From Paenibacillus_AR mesotrionivorans (GTDB taxonomy: Bacteria > Bacillota > Bacilli > Paenibacillales > NBRC-103111), in assembly GCF_046098205.1 (NCBI RefSeq), contig NZ_JBJURJ010000013.1, positions 1 to 64,000 of the forward strand: a DNA stretch of 64,000 nt, written 5' to 3'. The notes under the pieces were generated by a model that saw only the letters and a program-made list of their open reading frames with translations, did no database searches and was not told where the DNA came from. The position numbers were made by a program, and so were the translations under genes. Below are positions 15,867-23,549 of the stretch, piece after piece (position 1 is the first letter of the stretch; each line of letters begins with the position of its first letter).

Positions 15867-16313
15867 ATGGATATTTTCTTTGAACCGAAGCTCTTTCGGG
15901 ACCATCACCATCCGGATAGCCTGGCCGCCGCCTGCCGGAAGGTTTACCCCCGAGAATGCTGCGGCATTCTGACAGGGCACAACCGGAATGGCTCCTTATA
16001 TGTAGAAGGTTTTCAATGTATGCGCAACAGGGCAGCAGATCCGGAATCGGCCTTTGCTTTTGATCCGGCGGAATGGGTGGAGACGGTCTATCGTTATGCT
16101 CAGACAGCAACGGGATTATCACTAGTGGGCCTGTTTCATTCCCATCCCAATTCCTCTGCCATCCCTTCTGCCGCGGATATGGACAGCTTATGGGACACGG
16201 CGCTGCATCTGATTATTTCTCTCCAAAACAACAATACGCCCGAGCTCCGCTGCTACCTTCCCCGGGGAGGCCGTTCCTGGGAGGAACAGGCCATCAGGTA
16301 CCGTAGTGGCTGA
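15867..16313 (+). CDS. JAMM/MPN+ family metalloprotease (M67)
   Basis: Zinc peptidase of the Mov34/MPN/PAD-1 type, 148 residues. The JAMM motif is complete: E30 in PRECCG, H91-x-H93 in GLFHSHPN, then S101 and D104 in PSAADMD. Bacterial relatives cleave ubiquitin-like sulfur carriers (ThiS/MoaD/CysO type) or cysteine conjugates at the C-terminus. Here no sulfur carrier, E1-like or cysM-like gene is adjacent, so the partner is elsewhere. GGAGGAAGAC precedes ATG. The last 20 bases overlap the convergent exonuclease gene. Confidence 0.9.
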   Translation: MDIFFEPKLFRDHHHPDSLAAACRKVYPRECCGILTGHNRNGSLYVEGFQCMRNRAADPESAFAFDPAEWVETVYRYAQTATGLSLVGLFHSHPNSSAIPSAADMDSLWDTALHLIISLQNNNTPELRCYLPRGGRSWEEQAIRYRSG

Positions 16314-17031
16314 GATGGGCGTATAAGTCGCCAAGATTGGTAATCTCCTTGGCTGCAATATCCTTTAACATTTTGGCCCACAAATGGGCGGTCATAATGG
16401 AGTCCTCCAGCGCATGATGGCGGTGCAGTACCTCCACGTCGTACAGATTCAGCATAGAATCCAAGTCGAAGTGGCTTCGTTTAGGGTGGAGCCACATGCC
16501 GATCATCATGGTATCAAGCAGCCTGTGGGACAGGTTTACCTTGGAGGTTTTCCATAATGCTGAATTCAAGAAATGCTTGTCATGTCCGCTGCCATGGGCG
16601 ATAAGCACCCGGTTGCTGACAAATTCCAGAAAGCCCTTTAGCCCGTCGATAAGATCCGGGGCTCGGCCCGCCATTTCATTGGTGATCCCGGTTAAAGCCA
16701 CAATCTCATCCGGCACCTGGCGTTTGGGATTGACCAAGGTATAGAAGGTTTCCTCACATACCTGATCCCCCTTCACCAGAATGGCGCCGATGGATAGAAT
16801 CTCATCCCCGTTATAAGGAGAGAATCCTGTGGTTTCCAAATCAAAAACCACCGCTTCCAGCGTATCCAGCTGCACATCATACAGGGAATTTTTGCGCTGC
16901 TCCTTCATGACGGACCGGATAAAGGCCATTTGCTGCGCATTCCGTGAATCGAACATGGATGTGATGGCAGGCGTCAGTCCTCCCATCTTATACAGCTGCC
17001 ACATTCGGCCTGCAGGTCCCGGATCCTTCAT
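16294..17031 (-). CDS. DnaQ-like DEDDh 3'-5' exonuclease
   Basis: A 245-residue protein with an RNase T/DnaQ exonuclease domain from about residue 55. Exo I is VVFDLETTGFSPY (Asp and Glu ligands), Exo II LIAHGSGHDKHFLNSAL, and Exo III HRHHALEDSIMTA with the DEDDh histidine. The N-terminal 50 residues are an extra helical segment. It follows the DUF294 nucleotidyltransferase gene in the same direction by 76 bases, so the two are probably one operon; DUF294 proteins and such exonucleases are often neighbours. It may act in repair or RNA trimming; the exact substrate is unknown. Confidence 0.9.
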   Translation of the reverse strand: MKDPGPAGRMWQLYKMGGLTPAITSMFDSRNAQQMAFIRSVMKEQRKNSLYDVQLDTLEAVVFDLETTGFSPYNGDEILSIGAILVKGDQVCEETFYTLVNPKRQVPDEIVALTGITNEMAGRAPDLIDGLKGFLEFVSNRVLIAHGSGHDKHFLNSALWKTSKVNLSHRLLDTMMIGMWLHPKRSHFDLDSMLNLYDVEVLHRHHALEDSIMTAHLWAKMLKDIAAKEITNLGDLYAHLSHYGT

Positions 17032-17107
17032 CCGTATCCCTTCTTCCCGTTAAACTTCCCCACAAAGTGAAGTGTATCTCCGAAGCCCATACCGATTCCC
17101 GAACCTT

Positions 17108-18181
17108 CTATATCTCCTCGTCTTGCATTTCTTTCTCTACATATTTATGAAGCTTCTGGCCAACCTTCAAGGCGAATTTCAATTCGTTCTTCCGTTCCTT
17201 GGTAAGCTTGGACCCGGGCAGGATGCCTCCAGACTGGTAGAAGCCGTCTTCCAGCTTGGAGGTGGTTAACGAACGCAGCTTGAGCACCGTTAATACCGCC
17301 TGGCGCCATTGTTTGATCGCTTCCGGGTCCTCCGCCTTCTGCTCTTCCATCACGGCTAACCTGTCCAAGGTATTGGAGAGGGAGATGCCGTGGCTGATGG
17401 CAAGCAGGCGAATCCCGTTCACCAAAGGAATGTACGCACCGTACTTAATATCGATCCCGCCCATATCCTCCCCGAACCGTTCGGGTATCAGATTCCCCAA
17501 GACACCCAAGGAAATCTTGCGCCGGAGGGTATTGCGGAGCATATGCACCAGCAGTCTGCGGTCGGAAGCCACCCGGTCCAGCACCAATCGCTTCAGGCTT
17601 TCGCCAAGCCTCTGGTCTCCGCTGATGCAGCGGGAATCGGCAATAATCAGGATATACCGGATATTCTCCCAGTTGGGCTCATCCAGCCAAGCATTGATGG
17701 TGGCATACCAGTTGTCCGCACTTTGTGTCCATGCCGGATTGCTGCTCATCACATCCCCTTCACAGGGAGGATAACCCAACTGGAACAACACCTTCACAAT
17801 CTCCGATCCCAGCCGTTTAAAAAAAGCATCCACCGCTTCCTTCATGAACGCTTCCGGCTCTTCATAAATCAGGCCGCTATCCTGGTCGCTCCACAACGTC
17901 TGCTCGCGGCGCCCGCCGCTGCCGAACAAAACAAAGGCGTATGGAAGCGGTGGGGTTCCCAATCCCGCCTGTTGCAGGTTGTCCTCCGCTTTTTTTACGG
18001 CAAACTGAATCAGAGCGTCATGGACTGTATTGATCCAGTCGTTCCAATCCCCGGGAAATGCGTCAAGGGGCTGCGCCAGGAGCTTCTCATGGATTTGGTC
18101 TCGCAATCCGCGCAATGTATCGGGGTCCGAGCTGCGCGCAATGGTCTTACGAATCTCCTCCAGATGGAGTTCCATAGACAT
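17108..18181 (-). CDS. DUF294 family nucleotidyltransferase-like protein
   Basis: A 357-residue protein with the GlnD-like nucleotidyltransferase core of the DUF294 family. The signature is FVLFGSGGRREQTLWSDQDSGLIY (Gly-Ser plus the D-x-D metal site), and the C-terminal DUF294_C helical region includes NWYATINAWL and RKISLGVLGNL. It lacks the CBS and cyclic-nucleotide domains found in longer relatives. The target of transfer is unknown. GGAAGGGG lies just before ATG at 18181; the ATG two codons later (18175) has better spacing and may be the real start. Probably co-transcribed with the exonuclease. Confidence 0.86.
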   Translation of the reverse strand: MSMELHLEEIRKTIARSSDPDTLRGLRDQIHEKLLAQPLDAFPGDWNDWINTVHDALIQFAVKKAEDNLQQAGLGTPPLPYAFVLFGSGGRREQTLWSDQDSGLIYEEPEAFMKEAVDAFFKRLGSEIVKVLFQLGYPPCEGDVMSSNPAWTQSADNWYATINAWLDEPNWENIRYILIIADSRCISGDQRLGESLKRLVLDRVASDRRLLVHMLRNTLRRKISLGVLGNLIPERFGEDMGGIDIKYGAYIPLVNGIRLLAISHGISLSNTLDRLAVMEEQKAEDPEAIKQWRQAVLTVLKLRSLTTSKLEDGFYQSGGILPGSKLTKERKNELKFALKVGQKLHKYVEKEMQDEEI

Positions 18182-18304
18182 TGTCCCCTTCCGTCTTTAG
18201 CCCTAAAACAGAATCAGAAGGTAACGGCCCCGGTTGGGAGCCACCTCCTGATTCCATTTTAACATAGATGGATTATTTCTAGCGGCCCGATGATTCCAGC
18301 TGGA

Positions 18305-19666
18305 TCAGCCTGTTACGTTGTAGCCTGTGCCAGCTTTCTTCATTTGTTCCGGATAGCCGTAGGAGCCGTGTTCGCTCAAGTCCAGACCGATCACTTCCTC
18401 CTCTTCGGTTACGCGGAGGCCAATTGCCTTCTTGATGAGCCACAGGGCTGCGAAGGATACTACGAATGCGAATACGCCGGAGGTGATCACACCATAAAGC
18501 TGAACCACCAATTGATCAACGCCGCCGCCATAGAACAGACCCGCTTTACCTACACCAACCTTCTCAGCCAGTTCACCTGTTGCGAAGAAGCCGGTGGAAA
18601 TGGTACCAATGATACCGGCAACGCCGTGAACAGAGAGTACGCCGACCGGATCGTCAACCTTAACCTTGTCGAAGAACTTCATAGTGAAGTACATCAGACC
18701 GCCTGCGACGATACCGATTACCACAGCCGCCCAAGGTTCGACGAATGCACAGGATGCAGTGATTGCTACAAGACCTGCCAATGCGCCGTTCAGCATAGTC
18801 GGGATATCAGCTTTGCCAAGGAAAATCCAGGATACAATCAAAGCGGCTACTGCGCCTGCGCCGGCAGCCAGTTGGGTATTGAATGCAACATAACCGAAGA
18901 AACCATCGCCTACAGCAACCGTGGAGCCGGCGTTGAAGCCGAACCAGCCTACCCACAGCAGCAGTACGGATACAGTGGAGAATACTTGGTTGTGGCCTTG
19001 AATAGCGTTCACAGTGCCATCCTTGTTGTACTTGCCGATACGGGGCTTAAGCAGGATTGTAGCTGCCAGAGCCGCTGCTGCGCCGGTTAAGTGAACAACC
19101 GTGGAGCCTGCAAAGTCTTGTTTGCCGTGGGAAGCCAACCAGCCGCCGCCCCAGATCCAGTGTGCAATAACCGGGTAGATGACAACGCCGAAGATAATGG
19201 TGAAGATCAGGTACACAGACAGCTTGGCGCGTTCTGCGAAGCCGCCCCATGCGATGGAGAGGGAAACTGCCGCAAAAGCCAGTTGGAAGAGGAAGAAGAT
19301 AGAGGTACCGGCGATGCCGCCTTCCACAATCTTGCTGGGGTTAAAGAAGGCTTCGGACAAACCGCCCAGGAGGGAGGTGCCTTCGGTGAAAATCAGACTG
19401 TAGCCCACTGCCCAGAAGACCAGGGTGCAAAGGCCTGTTGCAAAGATGGTTTTGCCGGCTACGTGACCGGCGTTCTTCATGCGGGTGGAGCCAACTTCGA
19501 GAAGAATAAATCCCCCTTGCATGAGCAGAACCAGAACCGCTGCAACCATTACCCACAAGCTGTCCAGCGAGAGGCTCACAGTAGCCACCGGATCATCTGC
19601 TGCAAAAGCCAAGGTTGGGAATAATAAGCTCATGATACCCGTTGCATAAAGCATTTTCTTTACCAT
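18305..19666 (-). CDS. amt: Ammonium transporter (Amt family)
   Basis: Integral membrane ammonium channel, 453 residues. An N-terminal signal peptide (KKMLYATGIMSLLFPTLAFA, cleaved before ADDP) precedes eleven membrane helices. GFILLEVGSTRMKNAGH and DFAGSTVVHLTGAAAALA match the Amt signature and include the twin-His pore region. The cytoplasmic C-terminus (VIGLDLSEHGSYGYPEQM) is the conserved regulatory tail that contacts GlnK. No glnK gene is adjacent. ATG at 19666 has AAAGGGTG nine bases upstream. A promoter and a TnrA/GlnR-type box lie in the leader, pointing to nitrogen control. Confidence 0.94.
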   Translation of the reverse strand: MVKKMLYATGIMSLLFPTLAFAADDPVATVSLSLDSLWVMVAAVLVLLMQGGFILLEVGSTRMKNAGHVAGKTIFATGLCTLVFWAVGYSLIFTEGTSLLGGLSEAFFNPSKIVEGGIAGTSIFFLFQLAFAAVSLSIAWGGFAERAKLSVYLIFTIIFGVVIYPVIAHWIWGGGWLASHGKQDFAGSTVVHLTGAAAALAATILLKPRIGKYNKDGTVNAIQGHNQVFSTVSVLLLWVGWFGFNAGSTVAVGDGFFGYVAFNTQLAAGAGAVAALIVSWIFLGKADIPTMLNGALAGLVAITASCAFVEPWAAVVIGIVAGGLMYFTMKFFDKVKVDDPVGVLSVHGVAGIIGTISTGFFATGELAEKVGVGKAGLFYGGGVDQLVVQLYGVITSGVFAFVVSFAALWLIKKAIGLRVTEEEEVIGLDLSEHGSYGYPEQMKKAGTGYNVTG

Positions 19667-19689
19667 ACTAACCAACACCCTTTCTTTAA

Positions 19690-19706
19690 TGTCATGTTTT
19701 TTAACA
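19690..19706. promoter_or_regulatory. TnrA/GlnR-type box in the amt leader
   Basis: TGTCATGTTTTTTAACA matches the 17-bp TnrA/GlnR consensus TGTNANATTTTNTNACA at every specified position except one (G for A at position 7). It lies 24-40 bases before the amt start and downstream of the predicted promoter, a position that fits repression rather than activation. Confidence 0.65.
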
Positions 19707-19727
19707 TCTTATGAAATTCTTAATGTC

Positions 19728-19756
19728 ATTATATACGGGTATGTTCCGTTTGACAA
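19728..19756 (-). promoter_or_regulatory. Sigma-A promoter of amt
   Basis: Minus-strand TTGTCA, a 17-base spacer and TATAAT; the -10 occupies 19728-19733. Transcription would start near 19721, giving a leader of about 55 bases that contains the nitrogen box. Confidence 0.65.
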
Positions 19757-20026
19757 CAACTAATTTTTCAAAAAACGAAAAATTAACGTATCAATTCTGA
19801 TAATAATTCGTGTTTTCTTAACATATGGGATGTTAGAGTACATGCATTGTACTATTTACCATATGTTAGGACGCTCGGAACATTCCAATCTATATAAATC
19901 TGACATGAGATCACGAATATTCAATTATTCCGTTCAAGCGCTTTATTCATGTCAGGTTTTCGCTTATAATTAGATTTTCAACCTCGTTTACCGATCTATA
20001 ATGTAGCTCTTCCAAAAGCATAACGT

Positions 20027-20055
20027 TTTACTGTACGGTTTTTGTGGTGTACAAT
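20027..20055 (+). promoter_or_regulatory. Promoter of the merR-type gene
   Basis: TTTACT, 17-base spacer, TACAAT. The spacer contains a GTAC...GTAC dyad, which may be an autoregulatory site for the MerR protein. The rest of the 409-base gap 19667-20075 is AT-rich and includes inverted repeats CTGACATGA (about 19901) and TCATGTCAG (about 19948) of unknown meaning. Confidence 0.5.
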
Positions 20056-20075
20056 AGAAGATGGAGGTGATCCCA

Positions 20076-20513
20076 ATGGAAGAACGGACTCTCTACCGGG
20101 TAGGGGAATTGGCGAAGCTGACCGGTGTCAGTCAGAGGACCATCGATTATTACACGCATTTGGGATTAATCCATCCCATCAAACGGGCCGATAATAACTA
20201 CCGCTACTATAATGATGAAACCATCCACCGTTTGAAGCGTATTGAATCGTTGAAGCAGGAGAAGCTCACCCTGGAGGAAATCAAGGCAAGCCTGGATCGT
20301 TTGGACCGGATAACCGGGGAAGCAAGTGTGGCAGATAAACTGACAGATCTTCAGCTCCACATGCAGCAGCTTCTGAAGGAAGTCAAGGAAATCGAACCGA
20401 TCCTGGAGCAATTGAAGCCTAACCAGGCGAAGAACTTTTTCAAGCTGATTACACCAGCCGGAATCGCCTGCTTGGAAGCCCTGCTTGTCCTCTTCGGCAA
20501 AGATCCCTTTTAG
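20076..20513 (+). CDS. MerR family transcriptional regulator
   Basis: A 145-residue regulator with an N-terminal winged helix (LYRVGELAKLTGVSQRTIDYYTHLGLIHP, the MerR HTH), the wing NNYRYYNDETIHRLKRIE, and a long dimerisation helix (residues 60-120). It has no cysteine cluster typical of metal sensors, and the short C-terminal part (ITPAGIACLEALLVLFGKDP) offers no recognised effector domain. The ATG at 20076 follows GGAGGTGAT by seven bases; an ATG five codons upstream overlaps that site and was rejected. It is a single gene; the MITE-like repeat begins 15 bases after its stop. Confidence 0.9.
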   Translation: MEERTLYRVGELAKLTGVSQRTIDYYTHLGLIHPIKRADNNYRYYNDETIHRLKRIESLKQEKLTLEEIKASLDRLDRITGEASVADKLTDLQLHMQQLLKEVKEIEPILEQLKPNQAKNFFKLITPAGIACLEALLVLFGKDPF

Positions 20514-20528
20514 GGCAGTACGCACACC

Positions 20529-20696
20529 CTTGGGCGTGTTTGCAAACTCCGAGGGGAGCAGCTAATACCCAAATTTTCGTTCCAGGCAAGGCACTTTCGT
20601 GAAGGCGTACCGGGGGTACGTCAAGCGGAAGTAACGATGCAAGGGACGAAAAGGCGGTGAAAGATGCCCTCAAGCGAGTGTGCAAACACGGCCTAG
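20529..20696 (+). repeat. 168-bp MITE-like element, copy A
   Basis: Begins CTTGGGCGTGTTTGCAAAC and ends GTGTGCAAACACGGCCTAG, so the ends are inverted repeats. An internal perfect hairpin CGTACC-GGG-GGTACG lies near 20607. It is nearly identical to copy B (24156-24322) in the opposite orientation, with most differences in one short patch after AGGGGAGCAG. It contains no ORF. Confidence 0.85.
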
Positions 20697-20749
20697 CATG
20701 GCTTACCGCTAACCACATTTACCGCAAACAAAAAAAGGAGTGAGGCACG

Positions 20750-21430
20750 ATGCTGTTTACCCCATGGACGCCCCTGATACTGCTGGCTTTTGGCCTCAGC
20801 ATATGGGCGCAGTTCCGAGTCAAAGGCACATTCGCCCGGTTTGGCCAGGTTCCCGTCAGTACGGGCATGACCGGCTACGAGGCGGCAAGACGGATGCTGG
20901 ATGACGCAGGCCTGTACAACATCCCCATCGAACCCGTACCGGGACAGCTGTCCGACCATTATGACCCTATCGCCAAAACAGTACGCCTCTCCGAGGCTGT
21001 ATACTACGGAAACTCCATCTCCTCCGTCAGCGTCGCCTGCCATGAAGTGGGCCACGCTATCCAGGACAAGGTCCGGTACCCGATGCTGGTGGCGCGCCAC
21101 CGGATGTTCCCGGTTGTCAACTTTGCCAGCGGCATTGCACCGCTTCTGTTAATCGGAGGGTTCCTCTTCAAATTCAGCGGCCTGATTCTCCTGGGCATCA
21201 TCTTCTTCAGCGCCGCAGTCCTGTTCCAGGTCGTCACCCTGCCGGTGGAGTTTAACGCCTCTACCCGGGCCAGAGACAACATGGTGGCACTTGGCTTCAT
21301 CCGCAACGACGAAGAAGGCTTCGCCGCCAAGGTGCTCAACGCAGCAGCCCTGACCTATGTCGCGGCAGCCGTTATGAGCATCCTGCAGCTCCTGGAGTAC
21401 ATTTGGATCTTCAACCGCTCGGACGATTGA
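20750..21430 (+). CDS. yugP: YugP-type zinc metallopeptidase
   Basis: Membrane-bound peptidase of the neutral zinc metallopeptidase (Zn_peptidase_2) family, 226 residues. An N-terminal helix (LILLAFGLSIWAQF) is followed by the catalytic motif HEVGHAIQD (H98, E99, H102), two central helices (about 120-165) and a C-terminal helix (TYVAAAVMSILQLLEYIW). The third zinc ligand is probably in VEFNASTRARD. The physiological substrate is unknown. AAGGAG precedes ATG by about ten bases. It lies between a MITE-like repeat and a four-unit repeat. Confidence 0.9.
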   Translation: MLFTPWTPLILLAFGLSIWAQFRVKGTFARFGQVPVSTGMTGYEAARRMLDDAGLYNIPIEPVPGQLSDHYDPIAKTVRLSEAVYYGNSISSVSVACHEVGHAIQDKVRYPMLVARHRMFPVVNFASGIAPLLLIGGFLFKFSGLILLGIIFFSAAVLFQVVTLPVEFNASTRARDNMVALGFIRNDEEGFAAKVLNAAALTYVAAAVMSILQLLEYIWIFNRSDD

Positions 21431-21469
21431 TTCGCGCTCGTTGGAGCTTATTCGGTGGACAGTGATGAA

Positions 21470-21658
21470 ATAACGGAAACGCGTTTCCGTTATCTCCCCC
21501 AAAACCTAATAAAAAGAGCATTAGCGGAAACAGTTTTCCGTTAATGCTCTTTTTTATTGCGTGAAGCAGAATAAAATCCTGCAATAACGGAAATCTCCTT
21601 CCGTTATTCACCCAATGGATAAGGCAAACTCTCTTTAGCGGAAAATAGCTTCCGCTAT
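21470..21658. repeat. Four-unit element, copy 3 (palindromic units)
   Basis: Units at 21470-21493, 21521-21544, 21584-21607 and 21635-21658, with starts 51, 63 and 51 bp apart. Each unit is itself a palindrome of the type TAACGGAAA...TTTCCGTTA; the first is a perfect 24-bp palindrome. The geometry nearly matches the other copies, but the unit sequence is specific to this one. Confidence 0.8.
21511..21554. terminator. Hairpin with A/T flanks acting as bidirectional terminator
   Basis: AAAAAGAGCATTAGCGGAAA pairs with TTTTCCGTTAATGCTCTTTT across a three-base loop. It is built around the second unit of the four-unit element and lies between the converging yugP and DUF559 genes. Confidence 0.7.
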
Positions 21659-21675
21659 TATGTCAGGCTTACATT

Positions 21676-22344
21676 TCACCTCAGATATTTGGATAATCTC
21701 TCATCCTTATTTACCTTATACCTGCGGACCCGATGGTTGCCTGACAAGGGTACCAGCAACCCTTTGGTTACCAAGGATTTCAACCATTTTCTTGCCGTCC
21801 GTTCGCTAATTCCCAGTTCTTCCGCAACCTTGCCGGGAACAAGCTCCTCTTGCTGAATGGCAATATGAAGAATAAACCGCTCCAAGTCAGCTAATCGATA
21901 TTTTTGATCATACCCTTCAAACCACTTTCCCTGAACCTGCTGCAGCGTCCGCTCACACAGCCTCGGCCTGTCTTTCACATCATCATAGGAGAACCGGATG
22001 ACAATCCAATCATCCAGCACCAAATCATTCTGCCGCTGTATTTGATCGGCATACTGCCACCTGCTGACATCCCGCTGATGCGGCCCATACCCATCGATCT
22101 CAATGCAGATCCGGTATGGGCTTCTTACCCAGGCAAAATCCAGAAAGCGGCTGCCTCCCTTAAAATCCGTCACCTGATACTCCGGAATCAAATCATCAAA
22201 CTGCCCAAAGCCCGGCCACCACACCTGCTCCAGAAACAATCGTTCCGCATGGCCATGTCCTTCATCCAAACGCCGTAAATCCTCGCCACTCCTCCCTTTT
22301 CTGTGTTTGCTCATAAAGGCTTCATACGCTTCCCGAAAAGCCAT
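21676..22344 (-). CDS. DUF559-type nuclease-like protein with C-terminal HTH
   Basis: A 222-residue protein. The middle part looks like the Vsr/DUF559 endonuclease-like fold: FLDFAWVRSPYRICIEIDGYGPHQRD (Asp, Glu-x-Asp and His), then LVLDDWIVIRFSYDDV. The C-terminal 70 residues form a winged helix (KVAEELGISERTARKWLKSLVTKGLL), which may bind DNA. The combination suggests a DNA-directed nuclease or a regulator built on a nuclease fold; activity is not shown. ATG at 22344 has GGGGAGAG seven bases upstream. No restriction or methylase genes are adjacent. Confidence 0.75.
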   Translation of the reverse strand: MAFREAYEAFMSKHRKGRSGEDLRRLDEGHGHAERLFLEQVWWPGFGQFDDLIPEYQVTDFKGGSRFLDFAWVRSPYRICIEIDGYGPHQRDVSRWQYADQIQRQNDLVLDDWIVIRFSYDDVKDRPRLCERTLQQVQGKWFEGYDQKYRLADLERFILHIAIQQEELVPGKVAEELGISERTARKWLKSLVTKGLLVPLSGNHRVRRYKVNKDERLSKYLR

Positions 22345-22363
22345 GTGACTCTCCCCTTCCGGC

Positions 22364-22411
22364 AAAAACAAAGCCGCTGCATCCCCTTTTTATGAGAAGG
22401 AGACCAGCGGC
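22364..22411 (-). terminator. Probable terminator of the LysR gene
   Basis: Minus-strand GCCGCTG and CAGCGGC pair around a 25-base loop that has its own short pairing, followed by TTTGTTTTTG. It lies 123 bases past the lysR stop and overlaps the leader of the DUF559 gene. Confidence 0.6.
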
Positions 22412-22533
22412 GTGTGCTTCACGACCATATGTGGTTTACGTGCTTTACAAGCCTATTTTACCTTGAAAAAATATGGCCTGCAACAGCATCCGGCAAGGAG
22501 TCACATATTTAGGATCGGTAGCGGATGTACCCC

Positions 22534-23424
22534 TCACCCCAGCTTGAAGTAGTTCATAAGGAAGCTGCGGAACAGCTCCGCCACCGGTGTCAGCTTTTCT
22601 TCCTTGCGCCGGACCAGGCCGATGGTACGGGTCACCTTGGGTTCGCTGATGCGGATTTTGGCCGGCTCCAGCGGGCTGATCTCCGTCAGCGCCATCTCCG
22701 GCAGCAAGCCCACTCCCAGCCCCGCGGCCACCAGACCGCGGATGGTGTCCGTCTCCTCTCCCTCGAAGCCGATCTGCGGCACAAAACCCGCGGCGCGGCA
22801 GCCGTCCAGCACAATGGACCGCAGCGAATACGCGTCACTGAACATCACGAAGGGATCGCCGCTCAGCTCGTCCAGCCGGATCTCCTCCCGTTCCGCCAGG
22901 GGATGGTTCACCGGCACCACTGCATACAGCTCCTCCGTAAGCAGCAGCTCCCCGGTAACCTGGTCGTGGGATTCGGGAAACGGGGAAACGAAGGACAAAT
23001 CAATCTCCCCGCTGATCACATCCCGCAGAAGACTGGAGTACGTTCCCTGCCGCAGGCGGAACTTCACGCCAGGATGCTCCTTGCGGAATTGGGCGACCAC
23101 CGTGGGCAGCAGGCTGATCCCCATGCTGTGGGGAAACCCGATGCGCACCTCGCCCAGCTCCGGATCGAGAAACTCGCGCACCTCCCGGACTGCCCGCTCC
23201 AGGTCGGTAAATATATTTTCCACCCGGTCCAGAAACAGCTTGCCTACCGGGGTCAATTGCAGATTACGTCCCTTCTGTACAAACAAAGATACCCCCAGCT
23301 CCTGCTCAAGCTGGTGAATCTGGCGGCTGACGGCGGACTGGGCCACATGAAGCTCCTCGGAAGCCTGGGTCACATGCTGCTTTTGCGCAACCTTGATAAA
23401 GTAGTGCAGTTGTCGAAGCTCCAC
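22534..23424 (-). CDS. LysR family regulator, GltC-like
   Basis: A 296-residue LysR protein. The winged helix (residues 1-62, RQLHYFIKVAQKQHVTQASE, VAQSAVSRQIHQLEQELG) and the substrate-binding domain (residues 90-290, VRIGFPHSMGISLLPTVVAQF) closely resemble B. subtilis GltC, which activates glutamate synthase. Here the divergent gene is tpx rather than gltAB, so it may instead control the peroxidase. The start is GTG with AAGGAT eight bases upstream. The intergenic region to tpx is 125 bases and would hold shared operator sites. Confidence 0.9.
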   Translation of the reverse strand: MELRQLHYFIKVAQKQHVTQASEELHVAQSAVSRQIHQLEQELGVSLFVQKGRNLQLTPVGKLFLDRVENIFTDLERAVREVREFLDPELGEVRIGFPHSMGISLLPTVVAQFRKEHPGVKFRLRQGTYSSLLRDVISGEIDLSFVSPFPESHDQVTGELLLTEELYAVVPVNHPLAEREEIRLDELSGDPFVMFSDAYSLRSIVLDGCRAAGFVPQIGFEGEETDTIRGLVAAGLGVGLLPEMALTEISPLEPAKIRISEPKVTRTIGLVRRKEEKLTPVAELFRSFLMNYFKLG

Positions 23425-23481
23425 GGCAGCGATCCTTTCAAAAAAAGTTTTTGTCGAACTGTGACATTTATCATTTCTTAA

Positions 23482-23509
23482 TTGGACAAGTCCATCATAG
23501 CCATATTAT
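23482..23509 (+). promoter_or_regulatory. Promoter of tpx
   Basis: TTGGAC, 16-base spacer, TATTAT (or TATAAT three bases later), about 40 bases before the tpx start in the lysR-tpx divergent region. Confidence 0.5.
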
Positions 23510-23549
23510 AATGAAAAAAACGTTTTTTTGATACAGGAGGAAGAAACTA

